Source: Cristatella mucedo (taxonomy: Eukaryota > Bryozoa > Phylactolaemata > Cristatellidae). Taken from it: 64,000 nucleotides of DNA. The stretch is from NCBI GenBank assembly GCA_009760855.2, contig WPIO01000003.1, positions 3,408,001 to 3,472,000 on the forward strand, read 5' to 3'. The position numbers and the translations under genes are program-made. The notes below the pieces were generated by a model that worked only from the letters and a program-made list of their open reading frames with translations, was not told where the DNA came from and made no database searches. Below are positions 1 to 13,114 of the stretch, piece after piece; within the stretch, counting starts at the first letter, position 1; each line of letters begins with the position of its first letter.

Positions 1-3000
1 GCTCAAAACATCAACAACCTACCTCAGAACACCATACGCACACCCAGACATCTAATTCAAAAAAAGGCTAAAATTATTAGGCGCTATTTACTCTTTCTAT
101 TTCGTAGCTTTACCATTTCAAAGTATATTTATTTAAAAGCATGCATGAACTATAATCTGACGTGAATTATACTATGTATGCGTGTTTTCTCTAATAAAAT
201 ACTCTAATTATGAATAACTATTCAAACCAGAATTCCTTAAAAAAAAAAATTTTTCGCGCTTTTGTTTCGCGCTCTTTTGTCCGGCGCGCTTATGCCGTTT
301 CGCGATTTTGTCCGGCGTGCTTTTTTTAGCCCTTCGTGCTTTTGTCGGGGCGGGGGAGGTTACCGGAAGCGTCGGCAGTTCGACTTGAATCCTCTGAGCA
401 CAGCGCTCGGGAGCCGCTGTAATGCCACGGCCACCGATTCGGGAGGCGTGCGGGAGCCGCTCGTCGTTTTCGAATTGACTTTTCGGCGCCGTGGAAATGG
501 ACTCGCTATCTGAAAGCGCGGCGCTCTTCGTTGCGACCTCTTGTTCCGCTATTCTCGGCAAGTGCGTGCACATCGGTGCCACCCCTACGAGTCTCGAGCC
601 GCAATTCCGAGGCAATCCGGGGCTTCACCGGCAGTCGACGCGCGTCGGCTGGAACGAGCGCCGTCGCAATCGCTTTCTTCACGGCCTAGTTGATCTGTCC
701 GAATGCGGACACAGCGCGGCACTCACATTGTAGCAGTATTCTTTTGAAAGTTTAATATTCTTCAAATGCCTACGCGATAATTCCTCCCGCTTGTAGACAA
801 AAATTAAAAAGACAACAGTTACGCACCAGTTTGGCTACAGTATATCCACTGCACTACAGACTAACATACCTACTGCACAGCTCGTTACAGTGTTAAACTT
901 TGGTGTGATATGTCAGCCAGAATATGACCTGCAACTGCTATAAAATAGGCTGCTCTGCGCTATGGCCTGTTATAGGAAGATATGGCCTCTCTACGTTGCT
1001 CCCGCTTTCCGTTACCATCGGCATACGTGCGTTCATCAAGGCGGCCTTTGCTACTGGCTAGCTGTGCTTCGAGGCAGAGATTCGCCGGTGTTAGTCGCGC
1101 GTCGTAAAGGTGTAGCATATATGCAGGCGCCATGTTTTCGGCCTAAGAATGTCGGTGCAGAAATTGCTGCAGCGAGTTTGTAGCACGCGCACGACGTCCA
1201 CTATGAAGATAGTTAAAGAGAACGAGCTATTGTCTTGTATAAGAGTTGCTCGCCTACCTCGATAATGACCCAAAATATACAACCACCCATGCTTTAACTA
1301 AAACGCGGGGAACTGCGTCTCTGCCCCACCCGGGCATATAGTGCTCGGACGTGACGACTCGTTTCATGGGTTCGAGCCATGCAGCCAGTTCGAGTCTTGC
1401 TTGCAACCATGATTGCAGACAATAGAGCTCCTGGACGTTTGGTGAAGCTCGTAGTGGCCAATTCTATGCAACAGAAATCGTAAGAATTCTAGAAAAACGT
1501 GTGGCAAGCAAGTTAAAGTCGTATTTCAAACCTCCCTCTGATGCGTGAAGATTTAGCTGAGTTACGGAATGTAGTAAGCAACAAGCTACACTGAAAATGA
1601 AGCTGTATAAAAGGCACAAGCGTGCACTTCAACAAGCCATACGAATGTACCACGATCTATTAAGTTCAAAAAGTTCGGATACAAGTCGCATATAATTCAA
1701 AGATCGATATTTTTTTAATATTTTGCTTCCGCTTTCACATCCGGGTTAGACATGGTAATCATTTTCTTTTACGTGAAAGTCGTCTGAACTTTCAACCTCA
1801 TTTTTAACATTTTGTCTACTAAAATGTATCTTATACAAATATTCGATTCGACCATGTTTGTATTTATATTTAGTATTTTCTTGAAATACCCGCTGAAGGC
1901 GGTGTGATTATTTTATTGCCGTGCCATGACTGAATGAGTTGATGGCGTGTATGGCTGCTAGTTTGTGAGCCATGTTGGTTTATTCAGAAATAGTTTTACG
2001 AGAGTGAGTCACTGCCTGCACAGGGAGCAGGCAGTGGGAAGAGCAGGACGGAGGCCAGAACGGCTGCTGTGCGGTGTAGCGCTTCGAGCGCTGGCAGAAT
2101 ATACAAGTGCTGATGCCCGCCCCCTCAGTGTCTGCGTTTCGTCGCTTGTGTACCGGCGCTTGCTCGATTTCAGACCGCCAGCTTACTGGCAGAATGCCGA
2201 GGGAAGTGTTCAAGGGGTGGGAGTTATACCCCCACTCTATTGGATTTCGCTTCAACAATTGCACGTTTATTTAGATTTCTCAAATACCAATGGGACGATC
2301 GTAATGCAAATACCCACAAACGACAAGGGAAACATAAGCTATCTTTTTATTTTACCATAGCTGTCATTTTGACCATCTGATCACCTTTAAGAGTCAAGGT
2401 TACGTTGTTCACGTGTCTTAAACCAAAATGGCGTCTTTAACCCAAATGGCTTTATTTGCTAAAACCAGCAGATTCAGTGCCATGCACCGTAAAAATACGC
2501 CTATGCCTTCAAAAAACACTCGATTCTAGAGGAAGCCATATCTAAAAAGGAAATTAAAAAATTAAAATTAGTTGACCTTTCAAGTGTGCATTCGTCTGCA
2601 AAAATCAAGTTCGAGATTATTAAAAACGTGTGCAGCTATACTGACGAAACTGACAACCATGATGAGCCTGGCTTCCTTTGGAACTAGTAGAAAGCGGCTT
2701 ACAATCCAAATTTTACGTCACTGGGATGCAAATTGACCACTCTGGAGAATTTACCAGGTACAAAATGCAAGAGTTCAGGAAGCCGAGTCAAAGACGCCGA
2801 CATGAGTCTAGACGTACCTCGATTTCAAAGGCCCATAAAATGTTGTATCAGTGGCCGATGCTGTTGAATTATCTTTCTGGAGGAGCTCGGAGTTTAGGCA
2901 GTCATCATTACCAATTCAAATGAGTTTCGGTAAACCTTTTCCAGGATTCATCGTTGCAGCTTCCGGAGCCAAAACTTCTTGGCTTGTCTTGGCTGGTGCA

Positions 3001-4119
3001 AAGACCACAGACTACCATGAGATAACCGACGACCAATAACATAAGAATTTGGCATTTAGTAGCTGCACAAGCTTCGGACCATTAAGATAAATGCTTTGGA
3101 AAAGGCATTTCTCGTCTTCAATAATTACACACTCATTCGGCTGTGACCAAAACAGCACACGGTGGCAGACAAGCACGTGATCGAAAATGCGTAATTGCTG
3201 GCAACGAGCAGCTACTCGTAAGGTGCCTCATCAGGAAAGTAATGTGTGTCTTTGCATGTGCTCTTAATTTTCCTGCTTCTTTGCTTACATCCTGTTTTTC
3301 AAAATGCATTTTGTCTTAGCCCCGGCATTCTTGATGCTCAACTCGTCATACTCTTCATGCAGTCACGCTTAGTACTCACGATTTTAATTACTAACCTCTT
3401 GAAGACTGGCGTATTACCGGATATTCCTTCATTTTTATGTATGGAGGCATCGCATACGCTGTTAAACATATGCCTTCGCAGACTGAATACTTGCTCTTTG
3501 GACACTCCGCCCACATTGGATTGTGCAAGGGCTCATTACTATTTTAAGTGAGTTTATGCAAGCATTTAGTAAGGAGCCTCTGTAGAGGGAGAGAGAAGGC
3601 CTGTTATATGTCAGCCTGCTTGTGCCCGAGGCGCAGTGGCGCTACGGAGTCAACTGTGGACTCTGCCTCCACCAGCTCGGGAATCAATTGGTCCCGCGCT
3701 GGTGGATAGAGGTAATCGTGGCCTCGATGCCCCGGCATGCGAGCCGCCCAGCACTTCAGAGGCCAGAGCGGCATTACCAGACGCTCCTAGGGCACCTTCG
3801 TCCGCCAACGCAGGGTCGTACAGGCCAGCCTCTGCACGAGCGAGCAAGGCGGGATCAACGGCTCTACTCCGTTCGTCTTTCCCTTCACCCCTGTGAATTT
3901 GTCCTTTTTTTCCTTCACGGTTCACGTGCTCTTACCTATGCATGGTTACTATTCATAGGCCCTACTAATGGGGAGGGGCCCGATAGTATTCTAGTGTATT
4001 TTAGCATGCTGGCCAAATCAGGACACTTGTTTGCTTTTGAATGCTTGTCTAAGCATGATAACGTACCTAACATTTACACTTAATTGGTTATTCCCCTGCA
4101 GTGAGTTGTAAAGCACATG
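1..4119. other. Unassigned intergenic stretch
   Basis: I recognise no gene, RNA or mobile element here. Two GC-rich blocks stand out against AT-rich surroundings: about 250-730, with many CG dinucleotides, and about 3,620-3,890. Each has overlapping open frames on both strands, but that is expected of GC-rich DNA with few stops; the translations are low-complexity, rich in Arg, Ser and Ala, and match no family I know. The remainder (730-3,600) is ordinary AT-rich sequence with short chance open frames only. Confidence 0.6.
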
Positions 4120-4851
4120 TGTACCCAGGCTGGGTTCGGTTGGCTTGGGACCGGGCGGCTATAATGAGGGTTAGGGTCGCCGGCTAGGCCGGGGTCGGAC
4201 CTACGGAATGTGCGGTGACGTGGGGTCACCGGGGCTCTTGGGTAGGAGAAGTTGGCCAAGTAAGTCGTGGTGTTGGAGGCTCCCGGTCTCGCAGAGTTAT
4301 GCACCTGGGTTCGTGCAGGCGTGCTCCGGTGATGCTGTCACGCACGCAAGGGAACGAGTACCCAAGGCCCGAGCGGAGCTGGATAGCTCGCTCGTTGTTG
4401 AGACTTGTATATTCCGCGTTCCCCGTGTGGCGTGTTCGTGACCCCCCCCCCGTGTATTGGCATCTTTCGGTGGAAGCTCACGACTGTGGAAGTTGTCGTC
4501 TCGGACTAGCCAAGCAGTTACTCAGCCAGCCGGGTTTTGGACGGCGTACGCTCGTACTGTTGGATTCGGGGTCGGCACAACGACAGGACTGCAGATGCCG
4601 ACTGACCCCAATCTACACGTTTGTTCGAGCTTGCTGCGCTGTCTTGCGCCCTCATAGTATACTGTGTATTGGACCCTCCCTGTAGATTTGTTTATTTTCC
4701 CTGTTTTTGTTGGCGCATGCGTTATTATCAAGAGGTTTAACCAGACGGCCGCTCGTCTTACCCTAGCTCGGCGGCATGGCGAGCGGCAGCGTGGCCGGAG
4801 TATGGCGGGGTTTGGCGGGAATTAGCCTCTGACCCCTGGAACTCGGTTACA
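4120..4851 (+). mobile_element. Solo-LTR-like element, copy 1
   Basis: This 732-bp block begins TGTACCCAGG and ends GGTTACA, so it has the TG...CA ends of a retroviral-type long terminal repeat. The same sequence occurs in inverted orientation at 7,091-7,825, which fixes both ends. No gag or pol reading frame lies beside either copy, so both look like solo LTRs left by recombination. The flanks (ACATG on the left, ACGTG overlapping the last A on the right) resemble a decayed 5-bp target duplication but are not identical. A non-autonomous element with TG/CA ends is possible. Confidence 0.6.
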
Positions 4852-4934
4852 CGTGCATACAATTATATTTCTCTTAGGACGATACACAAACAACTTAATG
4901 GTACCATTATTAAAATATTCACGATTCGTGTGCA

Positions 4935-5016
4935 ACTAAAGTGCCTAGAAAGAAATTGAGCTCTGAGTCTCTTTATCAAATGTATTATTATTACTATTAT
5001 CATTATTATTATTATG
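4935..5016 (+). mobile_element. LINE A 3'-end fragment
   Basis: Only the terminal segment of LINE A is present: the 'gcctagaaag...ctctgag...tttatcaa' end followed by the (TTA)n tail. It is a severely 5'-truncated copy, or the remnant of one cut by the neighbouring LTR. No coding sequence survives. Confidence 0.6.
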
Positions 5017-5460
5017 AGCTACCGACTCTAACTGTATCCCAGACCTACTAAAAGAAACTGGAATAATGGCAACCACATTTGGATCGGGCGCCCCGGAAAA
5101 TAGTACTGCAGACTTCAAAACCCCAAAAATAGCACACGTTTCCAGGGACCACTGCAGCTAACCAGTTAATGGCAACTCTACTGCCTGTAATTCTCAAGTA
5201 TGTAGCTATTATGACATGAGCGTTTAGTACATTAGCTAAGGTTTCGTCCAAGCCAACAACCCCACCCTTTCCTTCTCTTTAGGAAAATCCATTCGAGAAT
5301 TATTTTAGTATATCCTTCTCAAAAGTGGCACAGAGTAGTAGTTTATTCAGCTTGCGGTCTTTAAAGAGACGGAGGTCCTTGGGGCCGAGCTGAGTGCCAC
5401 GTTCCGGAGGCGCCGTTTAGATGAGCCGGCTGCTAGTAACCTGCATATTAGGTACGATAG
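5017..5460. other. Unassigned gap between LINE fragments
   Basis: About 440 bases between the LINE tail and the start of the next LINE A copy. No open frame of note and no repeat that I can match elsewhere in the window. Confidence 0.5.
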
Positions 5461-7090
5461 TGCGTACCTATTTGTTGCCTCCTCATCGTAGTTCAAATGC
5501 ATTTTTAGATTTTAATGCTGTTGCTGAGATCCATGAATTATGCATTCAGCAGAAAAGCGCCCCGGAGCCAACGTGGGAGCCGGACAGCGAGCTGAGACGC
5601 CACTCGGTTGAAGGGAGCTGAGAGCTGATTACCCGTTCAATTCGTATTCCTAGCGTTTCCCCGAAGCACTCCGCACGTTCTCCCTCAAGCTTTGGTCCGA
5701 ATCTTTCTAACTTATTGATGATCAGGCCTACTTTAAGTCCGGTGGTCCAACTTAACGCTTGTTTTTCGATTTTTCGCTGAATTTGCGATAAATCCTAATA
5801 GCAAGTGATTGTAATACCGAAAAAGACCTCGACCTTCTTGCCTTGACTGAACCTTGGCTAAAATTGGTTAACTTTCCGACACTTAACGACGCAGCTCCGA
5901 CTGGCTTCTCCTTCTTTCACACCCCGAGATCAATCACAACTGAAGGTGCAGTCGCAACTATAACACGCTCGACCTTCAAGTTCAAGCCGTTTGAGGTACC
6001 CTCGAAGTAGTCTTTCGAATCTTTCGCCTTGATTTTACCCGAAAACAAGCTACTGATGGTGGCAGTAGCCTATCGCCCACCAGGTATCAAGTCCTCTTTT
6101 ATCTCAGATTTATTTGATCTCATTTCGATTCTGTGTGCAAGAAATCGATCTTTCCTCATTGTGAGTGATTTCAACATTCAATTTGATATCTTATCTGCCA
6201 CCTTCAGCGCCACATTTCGTGCGCTGACTGATTCATTGTCTCTTGTCGCTCCTGCGCTTGGCCCTACTCTCATCCAGGGTCACGCGTTCGACCAAATTTT
6301 CTCCCACAACTGCACTTTATCATAACCAATTATTACCCAGTTCTGCTTATCTGACCACATACGGATCTCATTCAGTCTACAATGTGTGCCCTCCTCCTCC
6401 TCTTCTAACATCGACTGCGAATCGCGAAACCATAAGACCCTTGAAATCGATGCTATTTGTGCGAGAATATCTACTTCGCCTCTGCTGCTTAATCTCCTTC
6501 CGACCTGTCATCACTGGCAGATTTCTTGTTACAGGACGACACTAGCTGACCTGCTCGTTGAGTTTGCACTTCTGACAAAGCGCAGTGTTCGCCCTCACCC
6601 AGACGGCCTTTGGTTTACCTTAGACATTAAACTAGCTAGGTCTACTAAACGAAAGCTTGAAAAACACCCCAAAATTTAGGACTGACTGCACATCGACAGG
6701 CATAAAGGGACTGCTTTATATCGTACCAATCAATCCTAGTAAAGGCTAAGTCTAGCGTCTCCAAAAACATTGTCGAATCACAGCTGCACAATCCAAAATA
6801 CTAAGGCCGACGACCAACCATCTCCTTAACCACACCCGTGTTAGCTCCTTATCTAGTGACTCCTGTGACAATCTAGCTGATCGCTTCTCTAGCTTTTTTG
6901 TCAAAAAGATAGACAAGATTAGGGAGTCTATTCCTGAGATAGCAGAATCCCACTTAACTCATTTCCCTCAATTCCATACAGAACCTCAATGTCTACATTC
7001 AAAGAGGTTACTTATGAACTCGTCCTTAAGTTGATATTCCAATTAAAGATGACAACTAGCCCGTGGAATCTATTCCCACTTTCTTGTTTC

Positions 7091-7825
7091 TGTAACCGGG
7101 TTCCAGGGGTCAGAGGCTAATTCCCGCCAAACCCGCCATCCTCCGGCCACGCTGCAGCTCGCCATGCCGCCGAGCTAGGGTAAGACGAGCGGCCGTCAGG
7201 TTAAACATCTTTATAACGCATGCGCCAACAACAACGGGGGAACTAAACAAGTCTACAGGGAGGGTCATATACACAGTACACTACAGGGGCGCAAGACGAC
7301 GCAGCAAGCGCGAACAAACGTGTTAGTTGGGGTCAGTCGGCTTCTGCAGTCCTGTCGTTGTATCGACTCCGAATCCAAAAGTACGAGCGTACGCCGTCCA
7401 AAACCCGGCTGGCTGAGTAACTGCTGGCTATTCCGAGTCGACAACTGCCACAGTCATAAGCTTCCACCGTAAGACGCCAACACACGGGGGGGGGTTCACG
7501 AACACGCTACACGGGGAACGCGGTATAAACAAGTCAACAACGAGCGAGCTATCCAGCTCCGCTCGGGCCTTAGGTACTAGTTCCCTTGCGTGCGTGGCAG
7601 CATCACCGGAGCACGCCTGCACGAATCCAGGTGCATAACTCGGCGAGACCGGGAGCCTCCAACACCACGACTTACTTGGCCAACTTCCCGTACCCATGAG
7701 CCCAGGTGACCTCACGTCACCGCATACATCCGGCCATGCCGTAGGGTCCGACCCCGGCTTAGCCGGTGACCCTAACCATCACTATAACCGTCCGGTCCCT
7801 GTCAACCGAACCCAGCCTGGGTACA
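7091..7825 (-). mobile_element. Solo-LTR-like element, copy 2
   Basis: Inverted copy of the 4,120-4,851 element, about 735 bp, starting TGTAACC and ending GGGTACA on the plus strand. It interrupts the reverse-transcriptase region of LINE A copy 2. The flanks are GTTTC (7,086-7,090) and ATTTC (7,826-7,830), a 5-bp target duplication with one mismatch, and LINE coding sequence resumes at about 7,826. No internal retroelement sequence remains. Confidence 0.7.
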
Positions 7826-8097
7826 ATTTCTACGATGCGTTGATCTGCTGCTGCCAAGCATAACTGGCATTATAAATACGTCATTAGCCTCAAGTCATGT
7901 CCCAGTACCTTTCAAAAAGGTTGTAGTCAGGCCCCTAGTCAAGAAGGCAGCACTAGACCAAGAGATCTTAAGCAATTTCTGCCCAGTCTCCCTTCTACCC
8001 TTCCTATCAAAGAAATAGGAACGAGTCATGGCAAAACAGCTGGACTCATATATTGAAATTTCAAAACTTGCTAGTTAAATAATAGTCTGGTTTTAGA

Positions 8098-8722
8098 GCT
8101 ACTAGGCCTCTGCAAATGACTATGAATATGACTGCAAGGCTAGTTTTCAAATCCCAGAAGTTTGACCACGTGTCTCCTTTGCTAAAAAAGTTAGGATGGC
8201 TGTGGGTTGATCAACGGATACAGACCCAAGTTCTTACGCTGACCCAGAAAACCCGCCACGGCCTGGCTCCCAAATACCTAGCTGAACTGCTGCATCGGTT
8301 TCAGCCTCCTCGTACCCTCAGGTCCTGTGTGGACAATAAATAAGCTGTATTCCTCCACTTAAAAACCGATGGCGATAGAAGCTGTAGCTCTGCAAGTCCT
8401 AGACAGTGGAACTCGCTTCCATGATTCTTATGTAACGACAACTACTCTCCTGCTGCCGACTGTGGCACATCATTTCCAGTGGTTCCGAGATGCTACTTCC
8501 ATGTTACTCACAACCTCAACTGCTCTCCTGACTCTGCAATGCTTACCACTTCCAACTTTCTTTTTTTTGTGTGAAATGAAATCTGTTGGCTACCGAATGA
8601 ATACCGAAAGCCGCTTGGGCTGTGAATGTGCCGAGCAAAACTCTCCTGCGTTACATCCACATAGTATTCTATGGCTCTGTGAAGTTACAGACAAAAATAC
8701 ATAACATAACATGAAATAACTA
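8098..8722 (+). mobile_element. LINE B 3' fragment inside LINE A copy 2
   Basis: The translation at 8,116-8,343 matches the C-terminal part of the larger LINE B copy at 30,580-30,772 (shared blocks ARLVFKSQ, VSPLLK, RHGLAP), and the downstream untranslated region also matches. It begins abruptly (5'-truncated) and ends in an ACATAACAT-rich tail. On both sides LINE A sequence is continuous: TTTTAGAGCT on the left, AACTAATCGTTCCACAG on the right. Confidence 0.75.
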
Positions 8723-10140
8723 ATCGTTCCACAGTGTCGGCATTGCTTCGGGTGCATAACGACCTACTTTGGAGTGCAGACCTAGGTAGAGTTTCCCTGC
8801 TTGTTTTGCTCGATCTTTCGATAGCTTTTGATACTATCGATCACCGAGTCCTTCTTAACTGCCTCTCATCTCGCCTGGGCATTACTGGTGCTGCATTGCT
8901 ACGGTTCAGTTCCTATCTCAGTGGGAGACTCCAAAGTATTGATGTAAATGAACGTAGATCATCTGAGGAACTCTGAAGTATGGGGTACCTCAGGGCTTTG
9001 TGCTTGGTCCAATTCTTTATATGGTTAATGGTCTTCCTCGTGCCAATGTTATTGTCAGGCCCAATCTAAGTTTTCACGTCTATACAGATGGCACTCAGTT
9101 GTACCTTTGCTTTGACCTCTCCAAGCCCTCTAGCATATCGAATTTTCTCAACTACCTTGCTGCATGTATTGATGACATTCACACATGGATGGCAGCAAAC
9201 TTTGTTGAAATTAACGGTTACAAAACCAATTTACTCAATATGGGAAAACCGCTCATAGTCGGCTCTGCCTGCATATCTCCTTTTAAATATGCGTGCAATC
9301 TAGGCGTCCTAATTCAAAGCGACCTTAAATTAGACAACCACATTAGCTCCACAGTCAAGTCTGCCTACTTTCAGCAACATAACATTGCTAAAATGTGGGC
9401 TGGTTTAAACAGGAATACGTCATCTAAATTGGTTCATGCATTTGTGACATCGTCTTGACTTTTGTAACTCACTGCTTGTTGGTCTACCGTCCTGTCCAAT
9501 CAGGTGCAAAACTGGTGCAAAACTCTGCATCTGGGCTTGTCTGTTGTCGGCGTCACAGATGTCACATCACACCACTTCTCGCCGACTTGCAATGACTCCC
9601 AGCCAAGCAATGCATTGGCCTCAAGGTTTTGTCACCCACTTTTAGCTCCCATCGTTCTTTGGCTCCAACCTACCTGTCAGATCTACTCCCCCCCTCAGGC
9701 CGAGCATTGTACCACCTGCTTTTCTGAACTTAATCCTTTACCTATAGCTCGTACAAACATCAAATCCTTTGAAGACCATGCTTTTAGTTCGTATGCTCCC
9801 AAATCCTCGAACACACTTTTGACTTGCGTCACGGCATCTCCTGACTTGACCACAATTAAAAAGCACTTCGAAACGCACCTATTCAGGACAGCATTTAGTG
9901 GGTCCCTGTGATTCGTCCTTTATGTGCTTATGCGTGCTGACACTGTGCATGCTGCCACTAACCATTCTTGCATGCTGACCCTGTGCTTATCACGCCTAAC
10001 CATTCACTTCTTGCTCTTTATTGAGGATGCAACTTCTAACCATTCGGTCGTGCTTCCTTCGCAGCAAATGTAAGGCGCCTAGAAAGAGATTAAGTTCTCT
10101 GATGATGTTTTATTAATTGTATTATTATTATTATAATTAT

Positions 10141-10544
10141 CTGCGTGCATTCTTTTTAGCCTGTTGAAATTTAAAAGTGTATAGAAAGGGTCAGTTCTCT
10201 TTCAGAAATTAATAATCAAATAAAAGATCATTTATCGAAATTAGTATCGTTATAATCTATATATATATATATATATATTTGTGAAAAATCGTGGTAAACA
10301 GTCCCTGGCAGAGCTGTTGTAGCTGTGGCCTTGCCTACTACATGCGATTCTACAGCCGAATATCTGTAGCTTTCTTCCCTTAGCCATAACATGCGTAATA
10401 AAAGTTATACATTTGTATAGAACTAAGAGAATTGAATTTCTCTCTTGGCACTTTACAGATGCTGCATATAGAGCATTACCAAACATTTGGTGGTAACATC
10501 CGCTAGCAGCAGGCACACCAAGCAGCAGGTAAGCAGGTACATAC
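10141..10544. repeat. AT-rich spacer with (TA)n microsatellite
   Basis: Contains a TA dinucleotide run at about 10,257-10,280, then roughly 260 bases I cannot assign before the next LINE copy. The open frame read through it on the minus strand encodes the TA run and is not credible as a gene. Confidence 0.5.
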
Positions 10545-10995
10545 ACACGAAGGACGAATCATAAAGACCCAAAAAATGCTGTGATAAAGTAGAGAGTTGT
10601 AAGCTTCTTTTTAAATATCTTCATGTTGGGGGACCTTGTGACCTCCGAGGTAATGAATTCCAGGCTTTTGGAGCACACGAACTAAAGGCACGCTCTTCAA
10701 CTGTTGGGAGGTTCGTATGAGGTATGGCTAAACGATTCGAGTTAGAACAGCCGGTTGTACGATTCTTCGCCTGGTGGTAGAGCAGTTCTGAGAGGTAGGC
10801 TGGAGCCAGAAAATTAAGGGATCTAAAAGTAAGCGGCAGAACGTTGAAGCCGATGTGCTGCTTGACTTGCTAGCAAGTGCAGGTAGGCGAGAGGTGGTGT
10901 GATTTGGTAATTGCGGCTTTCACTACAGATGAGCTTAGCTGCACAGTTTTGACCCAACTGTAAGCGCCTGATTTCACTGGCCGGTATACCCGCAA
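10545..10995 (-). mobile_element. LINE A copy 3 (partial)
   Basis: Minus-strand LINE A C-terminal region and 3' UTR, matching 36,400-36,860 in layout (the 'aggacgaatca...', 'ttccaggctttggagc...cgaactaa' and 'aagcctagctgca' blocks). It lacks the usual 3' terminus and ends where the (TAA)n tail of copy 4 begins, as though copy 4 had inserted into it. Confidence 0.7.
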
Positions 10996-12930
10996 GTAGT
11001 AATAATCATAAAAATAATAATACATTTCACATAGTGCCCTCAAAGAACTCAATCTCTTTCTAGGCACTTTACAATTGCTGCAAAGGAAGCATGGTCGAAT
11101 GCTTAGTGGTAGCATGCTCGATAAACAATAAGAATAACATGGTTAGGGGTGACATGCACAGGGTCAGCATGCAAGTGTTGTTACTGGCATCGTGCACAGC
11201 GTCAGCACGCATAAGCATATAAAGGACAAATAACTGCAAGCCACGAAATGCTGTGATAAATAGATCCGTTTCTATTTTATTTTTAAACTTGGTCAATTCA
11301 GATGTCGTAACACAAGTCGGAATTAAGTTTCTGGCTTTGCAAGCATAGGAACTAAATGCTCGGTATCCACAAGACTTGAGGTTTTTACGAGCTATATGTA
11401 AAGGATTATATTCCGAAAAGCGGGTGGTACAATGCTTAGCCTGGTGGGAAGTAGATCTGATCGGTAGATTGACTGCCGACGCTGCGAAGTAGATATGGGA
11501 AGTAGATCTGATAGGTAGGCTAGAGAAAATCAACGAAGGAACCTAAAAGTGAGTGACAGAACTTACGAGTCGATGCATTAACTGGGAGCCAGTGCAGGTC
11601 GGCGAGAAGTGGTGAGATGTGGTAGGTGCGACCCTCACGACGGGCAAGCCTAGCTGCAAAGTTGTGTACCAGCTGTAAGTGCCTGATCGCACAGGCCGGT
11701 TGACCAACAAGCAGCGAGTTACAAAAGTCAAGACTGGATGTCACAAAAGCATGGACCAATTTAGATGTGGTACTCCTGTCTATACAAGCCCAAATTTTTG
11801 CTATATTATGTAGCTGAAAGTAGGCAAACTTAGCTGTGGAGCTGATGTGGTCGTCAAATGAAAGGTCACTTAGTAAAGTGGTACCTTAATTTCGTGTAGA
11901 TTCAGCAAGAGATATGCAAGAAGAGCCGATTGTAAGCGTTAACCTTTCCAATTTCTTAATCGCACTTGGTTTTTCCATAACTAGTAAGTTGGTTCTATCC
12001 CCATTCAATTTAAAAAAGTTTGCTGCCATCCATGTGCAGATGTCATCAATACATGCAGCAAGGAAGTTGAGAGAATTCGACGTGCTAGAGGGCTGGCAAG
12101 GATCAAAGCAGAGGTATAACTGAGTGTCATCTTCTTAGAAGTGAAAGCCTAGATTGTGCCTGACAATCGCATCGCCAATTGAGGGAGTATAAGCTGTGAA
12201 AAAAATCGGATCGAGCACGGAGACCAGAGGTACCCTGTACTTGATAGGTTCCTCGGATTATCTTAGTCCGTTGACATCAACACTTTGGAGTCGCCCTCTA
12301 AGATAGACAGGACCTGGGCCATTGCAGTGCCGTGCCAGCGATGGCTAGGTGAGATTAAAAACGCCCAAGAAGGACTTTGTGATCAATGGTATTGAAGTTT
12401 GCCGAAAGATCAAGCAGGGCAAGCAGAGAGACTTTACCCAAACCTAAATTCATGAGAAGGCCGTTATACACCCGATTCTGTGGAGTGATTAGCTCTACAC
12501 CCCGATTGGAACTTGCTATGTTTGATGTCTTAATATAACATTTCAGTTGGTCTGCCACAACTCTTTATAGTGTTTTTGATAGGAACGAGAGAAGCAAGAC
12601 TGGACGGAAGCTGATCAACTCCTCTTGTTCTAGGGGCCGCTTTCTTAATTGGTAGCATAACTGCAGCCTTTTTAAAAGTTGCAGGGACCTGATCTGAGGC
12701 TAAGGACATATTCATTATGTTACTTATGCATGGCAGCAGCAGATCTAAGCATCCTAGAATTAGGACAGTGGGAATAGGGTCTAGAGGAATAGTAGTCTTC
12801 TCCGGCTTCGAGATAAATTTCTATAGCGTATCCTTATCAGAGAACCGAGCACTAAACGTGCATCTTCTTAACCGTACCAAAAGGGGCGAGGTCGCAACCA
12901 TGCGATACATCAAAGGGCATACACCCTAAT
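10996..12930 (-). mobile_element. LINE A copy 4 (5'-truncated, decayed)
   Basis: Minus-strand copy with its 3' (TAA)n end at about 10,996-11,020 and the family terminus next to it. Translation shows the LINE A C-terminal domain (11,069-11,760), remnants of the middle RT segments (12,355-12,558) and the start of the RT domain (12,530-12,715), all in different frames. The endonuclease domain is absent. It cannot encode an active enzyme. Confidence 0.75.
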
Positions 12931-13114
12931 CAAGCCCACTTACGACAATGCTCACCCTATATAGCTGCCCATATGCCGTTTCAAAATGACCAGCGCTACA
13001 AGAATGTTGAACTACTAGCCATCACGAACTCGGACTGGCAGCGGAGCTCTCAAACTCGTCCCAACAGCACAACTCAAAACACGGATATTGGATGCACTGA
13101 ATGTGACCGGTGTG

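Larger units (their letters stand above)
5461..10140 (+). mobile_element. LINE A copy 2 (CR1/L2-like), interrupted twice
   Basis: A near full-length but dead non-LTR retrotransposon. It starts with the same 5' leader as the best copy at 36,193-39,615 and ends with the family 3' terminus and a (TTA)n tail near 10,080-10,140. In order it shows an apurinic endonuclease domain (about 5,800-6,680, with YRPPG near 6,070), linker, reverse transcriptase (from about 7,830, with DLSIAFDTIDH near 8,815 holding the motif-A Asp) and the C-terminal region. The YADD box reads YTDG (near 9,085), so the catalytic Asp pair is lost. A solo LTR (7,091-7,825) and a LINE B fragment (8,098-8,722) sit inside; LINE A coding resumes after each. 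Many stops and frameshifts. Confidence 0.85.

Noticed and set aside
208-733. Open frames on both strands, 80-135 codons
   Set aside because: They overlap on opposite strands in GC-rich DNA and match no family; composition explains them.
3622-4083. 153-codon plus-strand frame and its neighbours
   Set aside because: No recognisable domain, overlapping alternative frames in a GC-rich block, and no splice or start context supporting a gene.
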